Of a stretch of 64,000 nucleotides of DNA, positions 33,470 through 42,855 are shown one piece after another; positions within the stretch are counted from its first letter, which is position 1; the number at the start of each line of letters is the position of its first letter. Made by a program: the position numbers and the translations under genes. The notes beneath the pieces are model-generated. The model made no database searches. It was not told the origin of the DNA and was given only the letters and a program-made list of their open reading frames with translations. This DNA is from Haloarcula pellucida (GTDB taxonomy: Archaea; Halobacteriota; Halobacteria; Halobacteriales; Haloarculaceae), in assembly GCF_014647235.1 (NCBI RefSeq), contig NZ_BMOU01000002.1, forward strand, positions 496,417-560,416, written 5' to 3'.

Positions 33470-34306
33470 ATGGTATTGCCTACGGGGTTCGGACTGCCGC
33501 CGGTGCCGTATCTGGCGGCGCTCGCGGGTGGGACGCTGGTGGTGTCGGCTCTGTTGGTCGCGCTAGACCCGCCGATAGACCAGCGGATCGTCGTGGCGCT
33601 GGCTCCGTGGATGGCGATCGGCGGGACGCTCCACGCACTCGGCCAACCCCCGATCGAGGTGTACGACCCGGTCCTCAGACCGTTGTTCGGGACGCCGTCG
33701 GTGTATTTCACGACGTACGTCACGCTGGGGACGGTGTGGGTCCTCCTCTCGCTGTTCGGCGTCCGGCGGGGCCACGACGAGACTGTCTCGCGGAACCTCG
33801 GGCTGACCGGCACGGGCATCCTGACGGTGTTGCTGGTGCTCGCGGCTATCACGGCGCTTCGCTCGGAACTGCTGGCACTCGTCTGGCCCACCGTGGCCGT
33901 GGTCGGCGCTGTCGTCCTCTCGGCGATAACGCTGTTGCTCGTCGCACTCTGGCGGACGCCGATAATCGTCCGTACGCGGTACGCCGCGCCCGTCGTCGTG
34001 TTCGCCCACGCCTTCGACGGCGTGTCGACGGCCATCGGGACGGACGTCATCGGCGTCGGCGAGCGCTCGCCGGTGCCCCGTGCCATCATGGACTTCGCCG
34101 GGACGCTCCCGACGGCCCCTCTCATCGGTGAGGGGTGGCTGTTCGCGCTGGTGAAACTCGTCGTCGCTGTGGCCGTCGTCGTCCTCATGCACCAGTATCT
34201 GGAGGACGAACCCGCCGAGGGAAGCCTCCTACTGGCGTTCATCGCCGCCGTCGGCCTCGGTCCGGCGACGAACAACGTCGTGCTGTTCCTCTTTACGCCG
34301 GTGTAG
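33470..34306 (+). CDS. DUF63 family integral membrane protein
   Basis: A 278-residue protein with about seven or eight transmembrane helices. It matches the archaeal DUF63 family: PWMAIGGTLHAL, PLFGTPSVYFTTYV, and the helix segment APVVVFAHAFDGVSTAIG with conserved His and Asp within the membrane. The function of this family is unknown. ATG 33470 begins just before the first helix. It is divergent from deoC and is followed 40 bases later by another membrane protein on the same strand. Confidence 0.88.
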   Translation: MVLPTGFGLPPVPYLAALAGGTLVVSALLVALDPPIDQRIVVALAPWMAIGGTLHALGQPPIEVYDPVLRPLFGTPSVYFTTYVTLGTVWVLLSLFGVRRGHDETVSRNLGLTGTGILTVLLVLAAITALRSELLALVWPTVAVVGAVVLSAITLLLVALWRTPIIVRTRYAAPVVVFAHAFDGVSTAIGTDVIGVGERSPVPRAIMDFAGTLPTAPLIGEGWLFALVKLVVAVAVVVLMHQYLEDEPAEGSLLLAFIAAVGLGPATNNVVLFLFTPV

Positions 34307-34346
34307 GTTCCAAACGCTCATTGTGCCCCCCAGCGAGGTGTCGGAT

Positions 34347-34823
34347 ATGTTGTCGTTCTCGCTCGGCCAGTGGGGGCTCATCTGCGTGCTTTCCGGCGTC
34401 TTCGCGGCGGTTCTGCTGAACATCCCGATGTACGTCCAACCGGAGGGATACCTTCCGGCGTACGTCGCCGCCGGGGGACTGACCGCTGTCGACCCGGCCG
34501 ATGTGAGTACTCCACTCGCAGTGGCCGTCCACCACGTCACCGGCACCGCCGCGGCGCTGCTGTACGGGGCTCTCGTCTACGCCTTGGCGGCGATACTGCC
34601 GGCCGGCCTCTCGCTCGCCGGCGTTCCGGCGATTCCGCATCTGCTGGGGGCCGTCGGTGTCACGCTGTTCGTCTACTACTTCTTCGAGCGCGTGGCGATG
34701 CCCCGCGCCGGCGGGAGTCTCAGTGGCCGGCGAGACGACGTCGTCCAGCAGTGGGCGCTCTCGTCGTTCATCTACGGGACGACGCTCGCGCTCGTGGTCC
34801 CGGTGTTCGTCACGCAACTCTGA
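34347..34823 (+). CDS. haloarchaeal integral membrane protein of unknown function
   Basis: A 158-residue protein with about four transmembrane helices, including a GAVGVTLFVYYFFERVAMPR segment and a final helix SSFIYGTTLALVVPVFV. Function unknown. ATG 34347 was chosen; an in-frame GTG at 34323 would add eight residues without clear purpose. Probably co-transcribed with the DUF63 gene. Confidence 0.7.
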   Translation: MLSFSLGQWGLICVLSGVFAAVLLNIPMYVQPEGYLPAYVAAGGLTAVDPADVSTPLAVAVHHVTGTAAALLYGALVYALAAILPAGLSLAGVPAIPHLLGAVGVTLFVYYFFERVAMPRAGGSLSGRRDDVVQQWALSSFIYGTTLALVVPVFVTQL

Positions 34824-34824
34824 C

Positions 34825-35040
34825 TCAGCCGTACTGTTTCGAGAGGTTGCGGTACATCACACCGAACAGGAACGCCGCCGCCAGCGCGCCGAACGGGAGC
34901 GCGTACACCCACGGCACGTCCGCGCCGGTGCCGGTCCGCTGGGCGAAGACGGCGACGAACCCGAGGCCGAACCCGGCGACGGCCGAGACGACCGCCGGCC
35001 AGCGCATCCGCCTGTCGAACGGCGAGAAGTCGTCACTCAT
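34825..35040 (-). CDS. small two-helix membrane protein
   Basis: A 71-residue protein with a polar N-terminus (MSDDFSPFDRRMRWP) and two transmembrane helices (VVSAVAGFGLGFVAVFA and VYALPFGALAAAFLFGV). ATG 35038-35040 is used rather than the one two codons upstream. Function unknown. Its stop lies 1 base from the convergent gene. Confidence 0.68.
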   Translation of the reverse strand: MSDDFSPFDRRMRWPAVVSAVAGFGLGFVAVFAQRTGTGADVPWVYALPFGALAAAFLFGVMYRNLSKQYG

Positions 35041-35120
35041 ACCCACACCGTTGCCCTGCCCCTACCTCATTGTTCCGACGAATCCCCGGCGTTCTTACTG
35101 GGTCGGGTCGAACGACCGCC

Positions 35121-35846
35121 ATGGCGAAACAACCCCATCTGCTGGTCGAACCGGGCGATCTGAACGACGTTGCGCTCCTGCCGGGCGACCCCGGACGCGT
35201 CGACCGCATCGCCGGCCACTGCGACGACCACGAGGTGGTCGCCGAGAACCGCGAGTACAAGGTCGTCAACGCCACCTACGAGGGCACCGACCTGACGATC
35301 TGTTCGACGGGCATCGGGTCGCCGTCGGCGGCTATCGCCGTCGAGGAACTGGCCGCCGTCGGCGTCGAGACGTTCCTCCGCGTCGGCACCACGGGGGCGC
35401 TCCAGTCCGGCATCGAAATCGGCGACATGGTCGTCGCCACCGGCGCCGCCAAGGACGAGGGGACGACCGACCGCTACGAGGCCACGGCAGTCCCGGCCGT
35501 CCCGGACTACGACGCCCTGTCGGCGCTGGTGGACGCGGCCGAAGCCAACGGCGAAGACGTCCACGTCGGCCCAATCGCCACGGACGACGCCTTCTACGCC
35601 GAGACCGACGCGTACGTCGAGAACTGGGAAGCCGCCGGCTTGCTGGCCGTCGAGATGGAGGCCGCCGCCATCTTCTCGCTGGCCCGACGGAAGGGACTGG
35701 CCGCCGGCGCAATCTGTACCGTCGACGGCAATCTCGTCGAAGGGACCCAGAAGGGGACGACCGACGCCGAGGAACTCCCCGAGAAGGCCAAGAACAACGT
35801 CGAACGCGCCATCGAAATCTCGCTGACCGCCGCCACGTCGCTCTGA
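35121..35846 (+). CDS. udp: nucleoside phosphorylase, uridine phosphorylase type
   Basis: A 241-residue PNP/UDP-family enzyme that cleaves nucleosides with phosphate to base and ribose-1-phosphate. Motifs are LLPGDPGRVDRIA (phosphate binding), STGIGSPSAAIAVEEL, FLRVGTTGAL, and EMEAAAIFSLAR at the ribose site. The central GTTGALQ fits the uridine/broad-specificity branch; the exact base preference is not certain. A TATA-like TTCTTACTG is about 25 nt upstream. It pairs functionally with deoC (32742-33380). Confidence 0.88.
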   Translation: MAKQPHLLVEPGDLNDVALLPGDPGRVDRIAGHCDDHEVVAENREYKVVNATYEGTDLTICSTGIGSPSAAIAVEELAAVGVETFLRVGTTGALQSGIEIGDMVVATGAAKDEGTTDRYEATAVPAVPDYDALSALVDAAEANGEDVHVGPIATDDAFYAETDAYVENWEAAGLLAVEMEAAAIFSLARRKGLAAGAICTVDGNLVEGTQKGTTDAEELPEKAKNNVERAIEISLTAATSL

Positions 35847-35916
35847 GGCGGCGACCGCTGGCATCCCCACGTCGCCCGGCGGTGAACTTACGGCCTCGTC
35901 GTGTGACTGTGTAGAT

Positions 35917-37440
35917 ATGCTCGACCAGTTGGCCCGGCGAGTCCGGACGCTGCTTTCGCGTGCCCGGCGGGTCGAGCGTCGGGAACTGCGAGAGTTCCGC
36001 CGCTGGGCCGAGACGACGAACCGCGTCGTCCACCTCTCGATGCTCGTGTTCGTCCCGTTGCTCATCGCCGTCGTGACGACACTGGCCAACGCCGTCCCGC
36101 AGCTGACGTTCCTGCTGTTCCCGCCGCTGGCGTCGGGTACGTACACGCTGTTCGTCGACCCGACGGCGAAGTACTCCGACCCGAAGCGGTTCGTCGTCGG
36201 TCTCACCATCGGTGCCGTCTGTGGCCTCGGCGCGCTCAACGTGTCGAGCGCCGTCCTCGCGCCACCCACTGGCCAGTTCGCGGTCAGCGCCACCGCCGCC
36301 GGCCTCGCGGTGCTTGCCACCGGTCTCGTGACGTGGCCGCTGGACATCGAGGAACCGTCGTCGTACTCGACGGCGTTGCTGGCGTTGCTGGTCCAACCGA
36401 ACCAGCAACTCGCCTTCGTCGGGAGCATCTCCCTCGCGAGTGCGCTGGTCGCCAGCGTCTTCGTCGTCTGGCGGGCCCGGTTCTACGACCGGCGGGCGAC
36501 GTATCTCTACGGGTCGACGACCGGCGACGACCACGTGCTGGTGCCGATGCGCGGCGAGACTGCGGGCCGGACGGCGATGCTCGGCGCTCGTCTCGCGGCC
36601 GCACACGAGGCCAGCAAGGTCGTCTTGCTCGACATGGTCTCCGATTCGGAGGCCGCGGCGACGGAGCGGGAACTGCTGCAGGACACCGTCAAACTGGACA
36701 TGTTCTCCGAAACGGACACCGACGTATCGGGCACGGGGCGAACCGAGTCGGCCGGCCGTATCGCCGGGGACGGCGGTGACGCCGTCGACGCACAGACGAC
36801 AGAGGCCGCCGACTTCGACGCACATGTCGACTGGCTCGAAACCCACGCCGCCCGAATCGAGACGCGGACCGGCGTCCCGTGTCAGGTCGTCGTCGCCATC
36901 GACGACGGCAACCCGGCGGCGACGACGCTCCAAACGGCCGCCGAGACCAACTGCGACCTCGTCGTCGCGCCCTACGAGAGCGAACACGGGGCACTGTCGC
37001 CGTACCTCCGACGCCTGTTCCGGGGGAACACTGACGTACTCGTCCACCGCTCGCGTGCCGAGCGGTCCCACTGGAAGCGGGTGCTAGTGCCGGTTCGCCG
37101 CACCAGCGACGTGGCCCACAACATGGTCGACTTTGCGACCCGACTGGCGGGCAAGAGCGGTCACGTCGCCGTCGCGACCTGCATCGACGAACACCAGAAC
37201 CGCCGCCCTGCCGAAGAGATGCTCGCCGACCTCGTCGAACCGTTCGACGGCGCCATCGAGACGCGCGTCTCCCGTGCCGGCATCAACGAGTTTCTGGAGA
37301 CGAGCGGGACCCAGTACGACCTCGTCATGATTGGGGCCAGTCGGGACCGGAGTGCGGCGTCGCGGTTCGTCTCACCGCCGACGTTCGAGCGGTTGGACGA
37401 CGTCGATACCGACGTGGCTATCGTCGACCGGAGCCACTAG
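35917..37440 (+). CDS. HPP membrane domain fused to tandem UspA domains
   Basis: A 507-residue protein. The N-terminal 195 residues form about five helices of the HPP family (FLLFPPLASGTYTLFVDPTAKYSDPKRFVVG with the HPP-family P-P-x-G pattern). Two UspA-like domains follow in the cytoplasm: residues about 200-375 (DDHVLVPMRGETAGRTAMLGARL...CDLVVAPYE) and 385-507 (WKRVLVPVRRTSDVAHNMVDFA...YDLVMIGASRDRS). HPP proteins have been linked with nitrite transport in chloroplasts and cyanobacteria, but the substrate here is unknown. UspA domains may sense nucleotides. The stop codon overlaps by 4 bases with the convergent K+ channel gene's stop. Confidence 0.85.
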   Translation: MLDQLARRVRTLLSRARRVERRELREFRRWAETTNRVVHLSMLVFVPLLIAVVTTLANAVPQLTFLLFPPLASGTYTLFVDPTAKYSDPKRFVVGLTIGAVCGLGALNVSSAVLAPPTGQFAVSATAAGLAVLATGLVTWPLDIEEPSSYSTALLALLVQPNQQLAFVGSISLASALVASVFVVWRARFYDRRATYLYGSTTGDDHVLVPMRGETAGRTAMLGARLAAAHEASKVVLLDMVSDSEAAATERELLQDTVKLDMFSETDTDVSGTGRTESAGRIAGDGGDAVDAQTTEAADFDAHVDWLETHAARIETRTGVPCQVVVAIDDGNPAATTLQTAAETNCDLVVAPYESEHGALSPYLRRLFRGNTDVLVHRSRAERSHWKRVLVPVRRTSDVAHNMVDFATRLAGKSGHVAVATCIDEHQNRRPAEEMLADLVEPFDGAIETRVSRAGINEFLETSGTQYDLVMIGASRDRSAASRFVSPPTFERLDDVDTDVAIVDRSH

Positions 37441-38603
37441 ATGTCGGCGTCGTCCTCGCGTTCGATGTCCAGCAGGTGGTCGGCGATGTTCTCCATCCCT
37501 TCGCGACCCAGCGCCGACTGGACGAGGAGGTGGCCGCCGATGAGCGCGGGGCTGATGACCGTACTCGCGCCCGCCCGACGGAGTTTCTCGATGTTCTCTC
37601 GCTCCGTCGCGGCGGCGACGATGTTCAGGTCCGGATTGAGCGAGTGGGCTGTCAGAATCGCCAGCGCGTCCTGTGCGTCGTCGTTCGTGGCCGCGACGGC
37701 CGCCCGCGCGTCTTCGATGCCGGCCCGCCGGAGCGGTTCCTCGTCGCTCGGGTCGGCGGTCAGCACCGCGATGTCCCGTTGCTGGAGGCGGGCCGCCGTC
37801 TCCGAGTCCGGCGTGATGACGACGAAATCCGTCGCGTCGACGAGTTCTTCGAGTATCGGTTCCGTCAGGTCGCCGTAGCCCAGAACCACCACGTGGTTCT
37901 CGAGCAAGTCGAGTTGTGCGTCAGTCATGTTCCCGAGTACCTCCGCGAACCGCTTTTCGAGTGCCGGGCCGAGCAGGGACCCCAGCGCGATGGCGAAACT
38001 GGCCGTCCCCAGCACGACGACGGACATGCCGAACAGCGTCGCCCGCTCGCTCACCGGCGTCACGTCACCGTAGCCGACGGTGCTGGCCGTGACGAGCGTG
38101 TAGTAGAACGCGTCGGTGAGCGTCTCGACGTTGACGAACTCCTCGCGGAGCGCCCACGTCCCGACGGTGCCGTACACCTGCGCGCCCAGCAGGGCCGCCC
38201 CCGCCGCGAGTTGCGTCGTCGAGAGGTCCAGTTTCCGGTCGAACCGCCGGCGGTTCAACAGCACCGTCGGTAGCGACACCAGCGAGAGGACGACCAGCGG
38301 CAGGGAGAGCGGCGAGGACTGCACCACGCCCTGCAGCGCCGAAACTGGGAGCAACACGACGGTAACGTACCACGCGATACGCAGGCGGCGGCGGAGGCCG
38401 AGGACGCTCAGGAGCAGCGAGAAGCCGGTCAGCGCACCCGTGAAACCGGCGGCCTGCTGCAGGCTCTCGGGGACGGTGGTGCCGAGTATTCCACTGATGG
38501 GGGCGGTGATGTTGGCGACGCCCGTCGCGAACGACAGCACGGCTACCAGCGTCGGAAGGAGTATCGTCGCCCGCGTCCCCAACCACTCCCGCGACCAGTC
38601 CAT
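37437..38603 (-). CDS. K+ channel with RCK/TrkA-N NAD-binding domain
   Basis: A 388-residue membrane protein. Several helices come first (residues about 12-115), then a two-helix pore unit with selectivity filter TVGYGD at 175-180, then a cytoplasmic Rossmann domain starting NHVVVLGYGDLTEPIL with VVITPD, DPSDEEPLRRAG and ATNDDAQDALAIL. This is a gated K+ channel, suited to cells that hold molar K+. The ATG is at 38601-38603, with a minus-strand TTTACA about 25 nt upstream. It is divergent from two TrkA_C-like membrane proteins that may be its partners. Confidence 0.92.
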   Translation of the reverse strand: MDWSREWLGTRATILLPTLVAVLSFATGVANITAPISGILGTTVPESLQQAAGFTGALTGFSLLLSVLGLRRRLRIAWYVTVVLLPVSALQGVVQSSPLSLPLVVLSLVSLPTVLLNRRRFDRKLDLSTTQLAAGAALLGAQVYGTVGTWALREEFVNVETLTDAFYYTLVTASTVGYGDVTPVSERATLFGMSVVVLGTASFAIALGSLLGPALEKRFAEVLGNMTDAQLDLLENHVVVLGYGDLTEPILEELVDATDFVVITPDSETAARLQQRDIAVLTADPSDEEPLRRAGIEDARAAVAATNDDAQDALAILTAHSLNPDLNIVAAATERENIEKLRRAGASTVISPALIGGHLLVQSALGREGMENIADHLLDIEREDDADI

Positions 38604-38712
38604 ATCACCCCTGTGTCGATGGGGTGGTGTAAATGTACTGTCCCACCACCTCCGGGACGAGGCCGGGTGAACCGTCGGAAGCGATTTATCACCGGCCGCG
38701 CAGGATGGGGAC

Positions 38713-39936
38713 ATGGCTTCGCTCCCCATCGAGATTCTCCTGGGCATCTATCTTGGCCTGCTGGTCGGGGTCATCCCGGCGCTGGCGTCGTGGGCGCTCG
38801 GCTTCGGGTTCAAGTACTTCACTGGCGTCACCCTCCCCGGATTCGCCGTCGCCGTCCTCGCGATCGCGCTGGCAGGGGTCAGCGGCGGGTTGCTGGCGCT
38901 TGCCGACGAGTCCATCACGCAGGCGCCCAACGCCGAGCGAATCATCACTGCCATCGTCCTCGTCGGGATGGTGTCGATGTACGCCCACAGCAAGGGCGAC
39001 CAGATGGGGGCGACGTTCCCGAAGCGACTTTCGTTTCAGGGCCTCCGGGACAGGACGCTCTCGGCCGACGTGGTAGAGCGGTTCGGCGGACGCGACGAGG
39101 TCCGTATCCGCGTCGTCGGCGAAGTCGCCGACATGGAGGGGTACCCACCGCTGTCGGAACCGCTCCGGGCCGATATTCGGGGCGGCGAGTGGACGTTTCC
39201 CGCCGACCTCCGTATCGGCGAACTCGAAGCGGAGATGGAGCGGCGACTGAAGACGGAGTTCGACCTCGGCGACGTGGCGGTGACCATCGACGAACAGGGG
39301 CGGGCCACCGTCGTCGCCGCGCCGCCGTTTTCGGGACTCTCGAAACGCGTCACCGACGGGCGACACGCCGTCTCCGTCGATGCACTGCTCCCGACCGGAC
39401 TGGCGCGAAACGACGAAGTGACGGTGCTCACGACGGACGCACAGGTCAGAGGGACCGTCGTCAGTGCCCGGTCGAAGGGGTCCGAAACGTCGGTCGAGAC
39501 GCCCGACGACCCGGAGCTAGCCGACGACACCGAGGCGCCGCCGGCACCGGTCGGGGCGCCGACGACTGACGGCGGCGAGGGACGCCTGACTATCGCGGTC
39601 AACCGGACGGACGTCCAGCCACTCCTCCGAAGCGAGTCGGCGAAGGTGGTCGTCGAGCCACGGGGCACCCGGCGGGAGTACGAACTCGTCTCGCTGTTGC
39701 GACGGGCAGGCAACCGGTTCCGTCGACTCACGGTCCGCGACGACGGCGCTCTCGACGGGACGACGCTCGGAGAGGCGCGGGTCCGAGAGACGTACGGCGT
39801 CGCCGTCGTCGCCGTCCGCGAACAGGGTGGGTGGCGACTCGCGCCGCGGGGGGAGACGACCATCGAGGCGGGCGAAGAACTGTACGCCGTCGGGCCACAC
39901 GACGACCTCGACGCCTTCGAGGAGGCGGTCGCATGA
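38713..39936 (+). CDS. membrane protein with TrkA_C/RCK_C-like domain (copy 1)
   Basis: A 407-residue protein with three N-terminal helices (residues 5-95), a conserved GDQMGATFPKRLSFQGLRDRTLSADVVE junction, a soluble middle part, and a C-terminal domain of RCK_C type (RRLTVRDDGALDGTTLGEARVRETYGV...GETTIEAGEELYAVGPHDDLDAFEEAV). RCK_C domains bind ligands that control ion channels and transporters. It overlaps the next gene by 4 bases (ATGA at 39933). TTTATC at 38686-38691 is the likely TATA box. Confidence 0.85.
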   Translation: MASLPIEILLGIYLGLLVGVIPALASWALGFGFKYFTGVTLPGFAVAVLAIALAGVSGGLLALADESITQAPNAERIITAIVLVGMVSMYAHSKGDQMGATFPKRLSFQGLRDRTLSADVVERFGGRDEVRIRVVGEVADMEGYPPLSEPLRADIRGGEWTFPADLRIGELEAEMERRLKTEFDLGDVAVTIDEQGRATVVAAPPFSGLSKRVTDGRHAVSVDALLPTGLARNDEVTVLTTDAQVRGTVVSARSKGSETSVETPDDPELADDTEAPPAPVGAPTTDGGEGRLTIAVNRTDVQPLLRSESAKVVVEPRGTRREYELVSLLRRAGNRFRRLTVRDDGALDGTTLGEARVRETYGVAVVAVREQGGWRLAPRGETTIEAGEELYAVGPHDDLDAFEEAVA

Positions 39937-41582
39937 CGCCCGCGACACCGTTGCAGGGGGGAGTGGTACTGCAGAGTGGCTTGCGAACGGACGATCCGCT
40001 CGTTCTCGGTGCACAGTTGCTCGGCCTCGGCATCGCCGCCGCGTCGGCCGCCGGGATGGTCGCGATGGGGTACCGGTGGTACGTCCGCGAACGCGTGCCG
40101 ACTGGCCTCGGCGTCCTCTTCGGACTGAGCGCGGTCGCGCTGTACCTCGGGACGACGGGCTCACTCGGCGACGTCATTCTCGGGAAGGAACAGGTCCTCG
40201 CGTCCAGCGATGTCCTGCCGAACCTCGCGGCCTTCGCCGTCGGCGGGGCCGCCGCGTTGACCGGGACGAAGGTCGGTGACCGCCTCGGGACGGACCTCTT
40301 TGCCGCGACCGGTGGGCGCGACGTCGACGCCGACGTGAGCGAAATCGTCCAGACCGTCGGGCGAGTCACCTCGGTCCACCTCCCTGAGGAGATTGCCGAC
40401 ATCGTGGGTTACGACCCGATGCCCGACGCCACGAAGGCGCAACTCGCCGAACGCCGGTTCCTCTTTCCCCGTCGGTTGACGAAGGGGGAACTGCGAGACA
40501 GACTCGTCACGCGACTCAAGACGGACTACGGCGTCGGCCACGTCGACGTCGAGTTCGGTGACGACGGCGACGTCTCCTATCTCGCCGTCGGGTCACGGGC
40601 CGCCGGTATCGGGCCGACCCTGCCGCCGTCGACGAACGCCGTCGCCGTGCGGGCCGACCCCGCACATGCCGCCAGTTCGGGCGACCTCGTGCAGGTCTGG
40701 GCGGACGACCCGCCAAAGCGCGTGCTCACCGGCGAACTCCGTGGTATCGCCGACGAGGTGGTGACCGTCGCCATCGACGCGGCCGACACCCCGAAACTCG
40801 ACCCGGCGGAGACGTACAAGTTGGTCACGCTCCCGGTACAGGACCGACCGGACCGGGAGTTCGCCTCGCTCCTCCGCGCCGCAGACGAGACGATGGGCAC
40901 CGTCACTGTCGAGGCGGGGAGCGACCTCGTCGGAACGACGGTTGGGAGTCTCGGCGTGACCGTCGCGGCCATCACCCGCGACGACGCGAGTCCGGAGACG
41001 ATTCCCTCCAGGGACCGCGTGCTGGCGGCCGGCGACGTGATCTACGCCATCGCCACCCCCGACGGCCTCCGACGTGTCGAGACGGCCGGGACGGCAGAGA
41101 CAGAACCCCGAGTGAGCGACGCAGCCGACGAACCACCGACCGACGACGCGCAGACGGCTGCCCCCGGCCCCAACGAGGAGCGCGCGGACGCCGACCCCGA
41201 CTCGGCGGTCGACACCGACGACGCGCAGACGGCCGCTGGGACCGACTCGGCGAAGGTACCCGTCGAGACTGACTCCGACTCGTCCGATGCCGACGACGAG
41301 CGTGACGACAGCGCGCTTCTGGAGGACGGCACGTCGGCGGACGCCGAGTCGGTGGCCCAGTCGCACACAGACGCCGACGACACTATCCCGGTGTGGGACC
41401 CCGACGAACAGGTCGACGCGGCCGATATCTCCGGCACGGACGACTCGGACGGCGACGCGGCGAGAGACGACGCCGAACCCGCGGATGCCGAAGCGACTGG
41501 CAGCGACGAACGGGGCGACACGGCCGCGGGCGACGACGAGTTGGCCGACGACAGCGACGACACCGACCGCGGTGGCACCTGA
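39933..41582 (+). CDS. membrane protein with TrkA_C/RCK_C-like domain and acidic tail (copy 2)
   Basis: A 549-residue paralogue of the preceding protein: three helices in the first 115 residues, then RRFLFPRRLTKGELRDRLVTRLKTDYGVGHVDVEF parallels the copy 1 middle part, and an RCK_C-like domain at about 305-385 (TMGTVTVEAGSDLVGTTVGSLGVTVAAI...DRVLAAGDVIYAIATPDGL). The last 160 residues are a disordered, extremely acidic Asp/Ala/Thr-rich tail with a DDAQTAA repeat. ATG 39933 overlaps the stop of copy 1, so translation is coupled. A hetero-oligomer that controls the nearby K+ channel is possible. Confidence 0.82.
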   Translation: MTPATPLQGGVVLQSGLRTDDPLVLGAQLLGLGIAAASAAGMVAMGYRWYVRERVPTGLGVLFGLSAVALYLGTTGSLGDVILGKEQVLASSDVLPNLAAFAVGGAAALTGTKVGDRLGTDLFAATGGRDVDADVSEIVQTVGRVTSVHLPEEIADIVGYDPMPDATKAQLAERRFLFPRRLTKGELRDRLVTRLKTDYGVGHVDVEFGDDGDVSYLAVGSRAAGIGPTLPPSTNAVAVRADPAHAASSGDLVQVWADDPPKRVLTGELRGIADEVVTVAIDAADTPKLDPAETYKLVTLPVQDRPDREFASLLRAADETMGTVTVEAGSDLVGTTVGSLGVTVAAITRDDASPETIPSRDRVLAAGDVIYAIATPDGLRRVETAGTAETEPRVSDAADEPPTDDAQTAAPGPNEERADADPDSAVDTDDAQTAAGTDSAKVPVETDSDSSDADDERDDSALLEDGTSADAESVAQSHTDADDTIPVWDPDEQVDAADISGTDDSDGDAARDDAEPADAEATGSDERGDTAAGDDELADDSDDTDRGGT

Positions 41583-41624
41583 CCGGTCGCAACGCTCTTA
41601 GTCACGGCCGGCCCCGATTCGAGT

Positions 41625-41900
41625 ATGGAGTGGAAACTGTTCGCGCATCTGCGGACTGCGGCCGACGGCGGGACCGTCCGCGTCGACGTGGCGGAGGGTG
41701 CGACAGTCGAGACGGCACTGGACGCGTTGCTAGCCGAGCGACCGGCGCTGGCCGAGGACCTCCTCGAAGACGGTGAACTGGCCGACCACGTCCGCCTCCT
41801 CGTCGACGGCGAGGACCCGTTCGCGGACGGCGACGGCCTCGCGACGACGGTGGACTCGGAGTCGGAACTGGCGCTGTTTCCGCCGGTCAGCGGCGGCTAA
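41625..41900 (+). CDS. samp1: ubiquitin-like small archaeal modifier protein (SAMP1/MoaD type)
   Basis: A 91-residue beta-grasp protein that starts WKLFAHLRTAADG and ends in LALFPPVSGG, with the C-terminal diglycine that is adenylated by the E1-like UbaA and then conjugated to lysines (sampylation) or used for sulfur transfer to molybdopterin. The VSGG ending matches the SAMP1 tail I know from Haloferax. CTTAG about 25 nt upstream of ATG 41625 may be the TATA box. The GNAT gene is convergent 17 bases downstream. Confidence 0.9.
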   Translation: MEWKLFAHLRTAADGGTVRVDVAEGATVETALDALLAERPALAEDLLEDGELADHVRLLVDGEDPFADGDGLATTVDSESELALFPPVSGG

Positions 41901-41917
41901 TCGGCGGTCTTTTGTCG

Positions 41918-42817
41918 TCACGTGAGGTCGGCCGAGAGCACGAAGTCCGGCCAGTCCGCGAGGTCGGCCCGGACGAAGGCCGCCTCGGCGACGTGACGCG
42001 GCGTCTCCGGAATCAACACTCTGGTCCCGTCGACGTCCAGTTGGGCGGCGTCGGCGCGTATCGCGTCGAACAGGGACGCTGCGGCGTCGGCGTCGACCCA
42101 CGTCCCGAGGGCGTACTCCGCGAGCGTCTCGTCGGCGGTGGGGTCGACGGTCTCTCGCACTCGGGCGGCCATCCCGCACGTCCCGTCGTCCTTGACGGCG
42201 AAGACGGCCTGTTCGTCGGCTAGCGTGTACAGTCGCTCCCGTGTCAACTCCGAGAGCGCCCACGGCTGGCCCGGGTCGAGTGCGAGGCCGGAGAGCGCGC
42301 CTCGTCCCTCGCTCCCGGTCCAGTAACTCCACGCCGCCGCGGGGTCGTTCTCGACGGCGGGCCCGTCGGCGTCGGGCCTCACGTCGCGTGGCTCGGGGTG
42401 CGCCCAGCGGAACGCGGTGTCCGGGTCGAACCCGGTGGCGACGGACTGCCCGAGGCCGGCGTCGTTCCACGAGAACACCATGTTTCGGCCCACGGTCGCG
42501 CCCTGCCCGCGGGCCCACTCGAAGAGGTGTCCGACCATCGCTTTCCCGAGGCCCTCGCCGCGGTGGTCGGGGTCGACGCGGATGCCCTGAAACCACGCCT
42601 CGTGGTCGGTGAGCATGACTGCCTGACAGAGGCCCGCGGCCGCGCCGTCGACCTCGGCGACGACGGTGTGTTGGGTCGGCCCGTCGGTGTCGACCCACTG
42701 CCGGAACACTTCGGGGATGTAGTCGACGGTGTCGGGCCGGTCGGCCCATACCTCCTCGGCGAAGGCGACGACGTCGTCGTAGTCGTCGGCCCGTGCTTGA
42801 CGGACGGTCGGTGACAT
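41918..42817 (-). CDS. GNAT-family N-acetyltransferase
   Basis: A 299-residue enzyme. The N-terminal GNAT domain has the acetyl-CoA-binding segment IRVDPDHRGEGLGKAMVGHLFEWA (Q/RxxGxG/A form: HRGEGLG) and a catalytic-core GFDPDTAFRW. The second half (residues about 160-299) resembles a second, degenerate GNAT fold. Substrate unknown: proteins, amino acids or polyamines are all possible. The ATG is at 42815-42817; the frame upstream is only spurious. Confidence 0.85.
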   Translation of the reverse strand: MSPTVRQARADDYDDVVAFAEEVWADRPDTVDYIPEVFRQWVDTDGPTQHTVVAEVDGAAAGLCQAVMLTDHEAWFQGIRVDPDHRGEGLGKAMVGHLFEWARGQGATVGRNMVFSWNDAGLGQSVATGFDPDTAFRWAHPEPRDVRPDADGPAVENDPAAAWSYWTGSEGRGALSGLALDPGQPWALSELTRERLYTLADEQAVFAVKDDGTCGMAARVRETVDPTADETLAEYALGTWVDADAAASLFDAIRADAAQLDVDGTRVLIPETPRHVAEAAFVRADLADWPDFVLSADLT

Positions 42818-42855
42818 GTCTCGTCCGTCGGACGGCGGGGGGAAAAAGCTACGAG

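Noticed and set aside
35332-37071. Long minus-strand frame opposite the nucleoside phosphorylase and HPP genes
   Set aside because: It spans two real plus-strand genes and the gap between them; its translation is Arg/Gly-rich with no motif.
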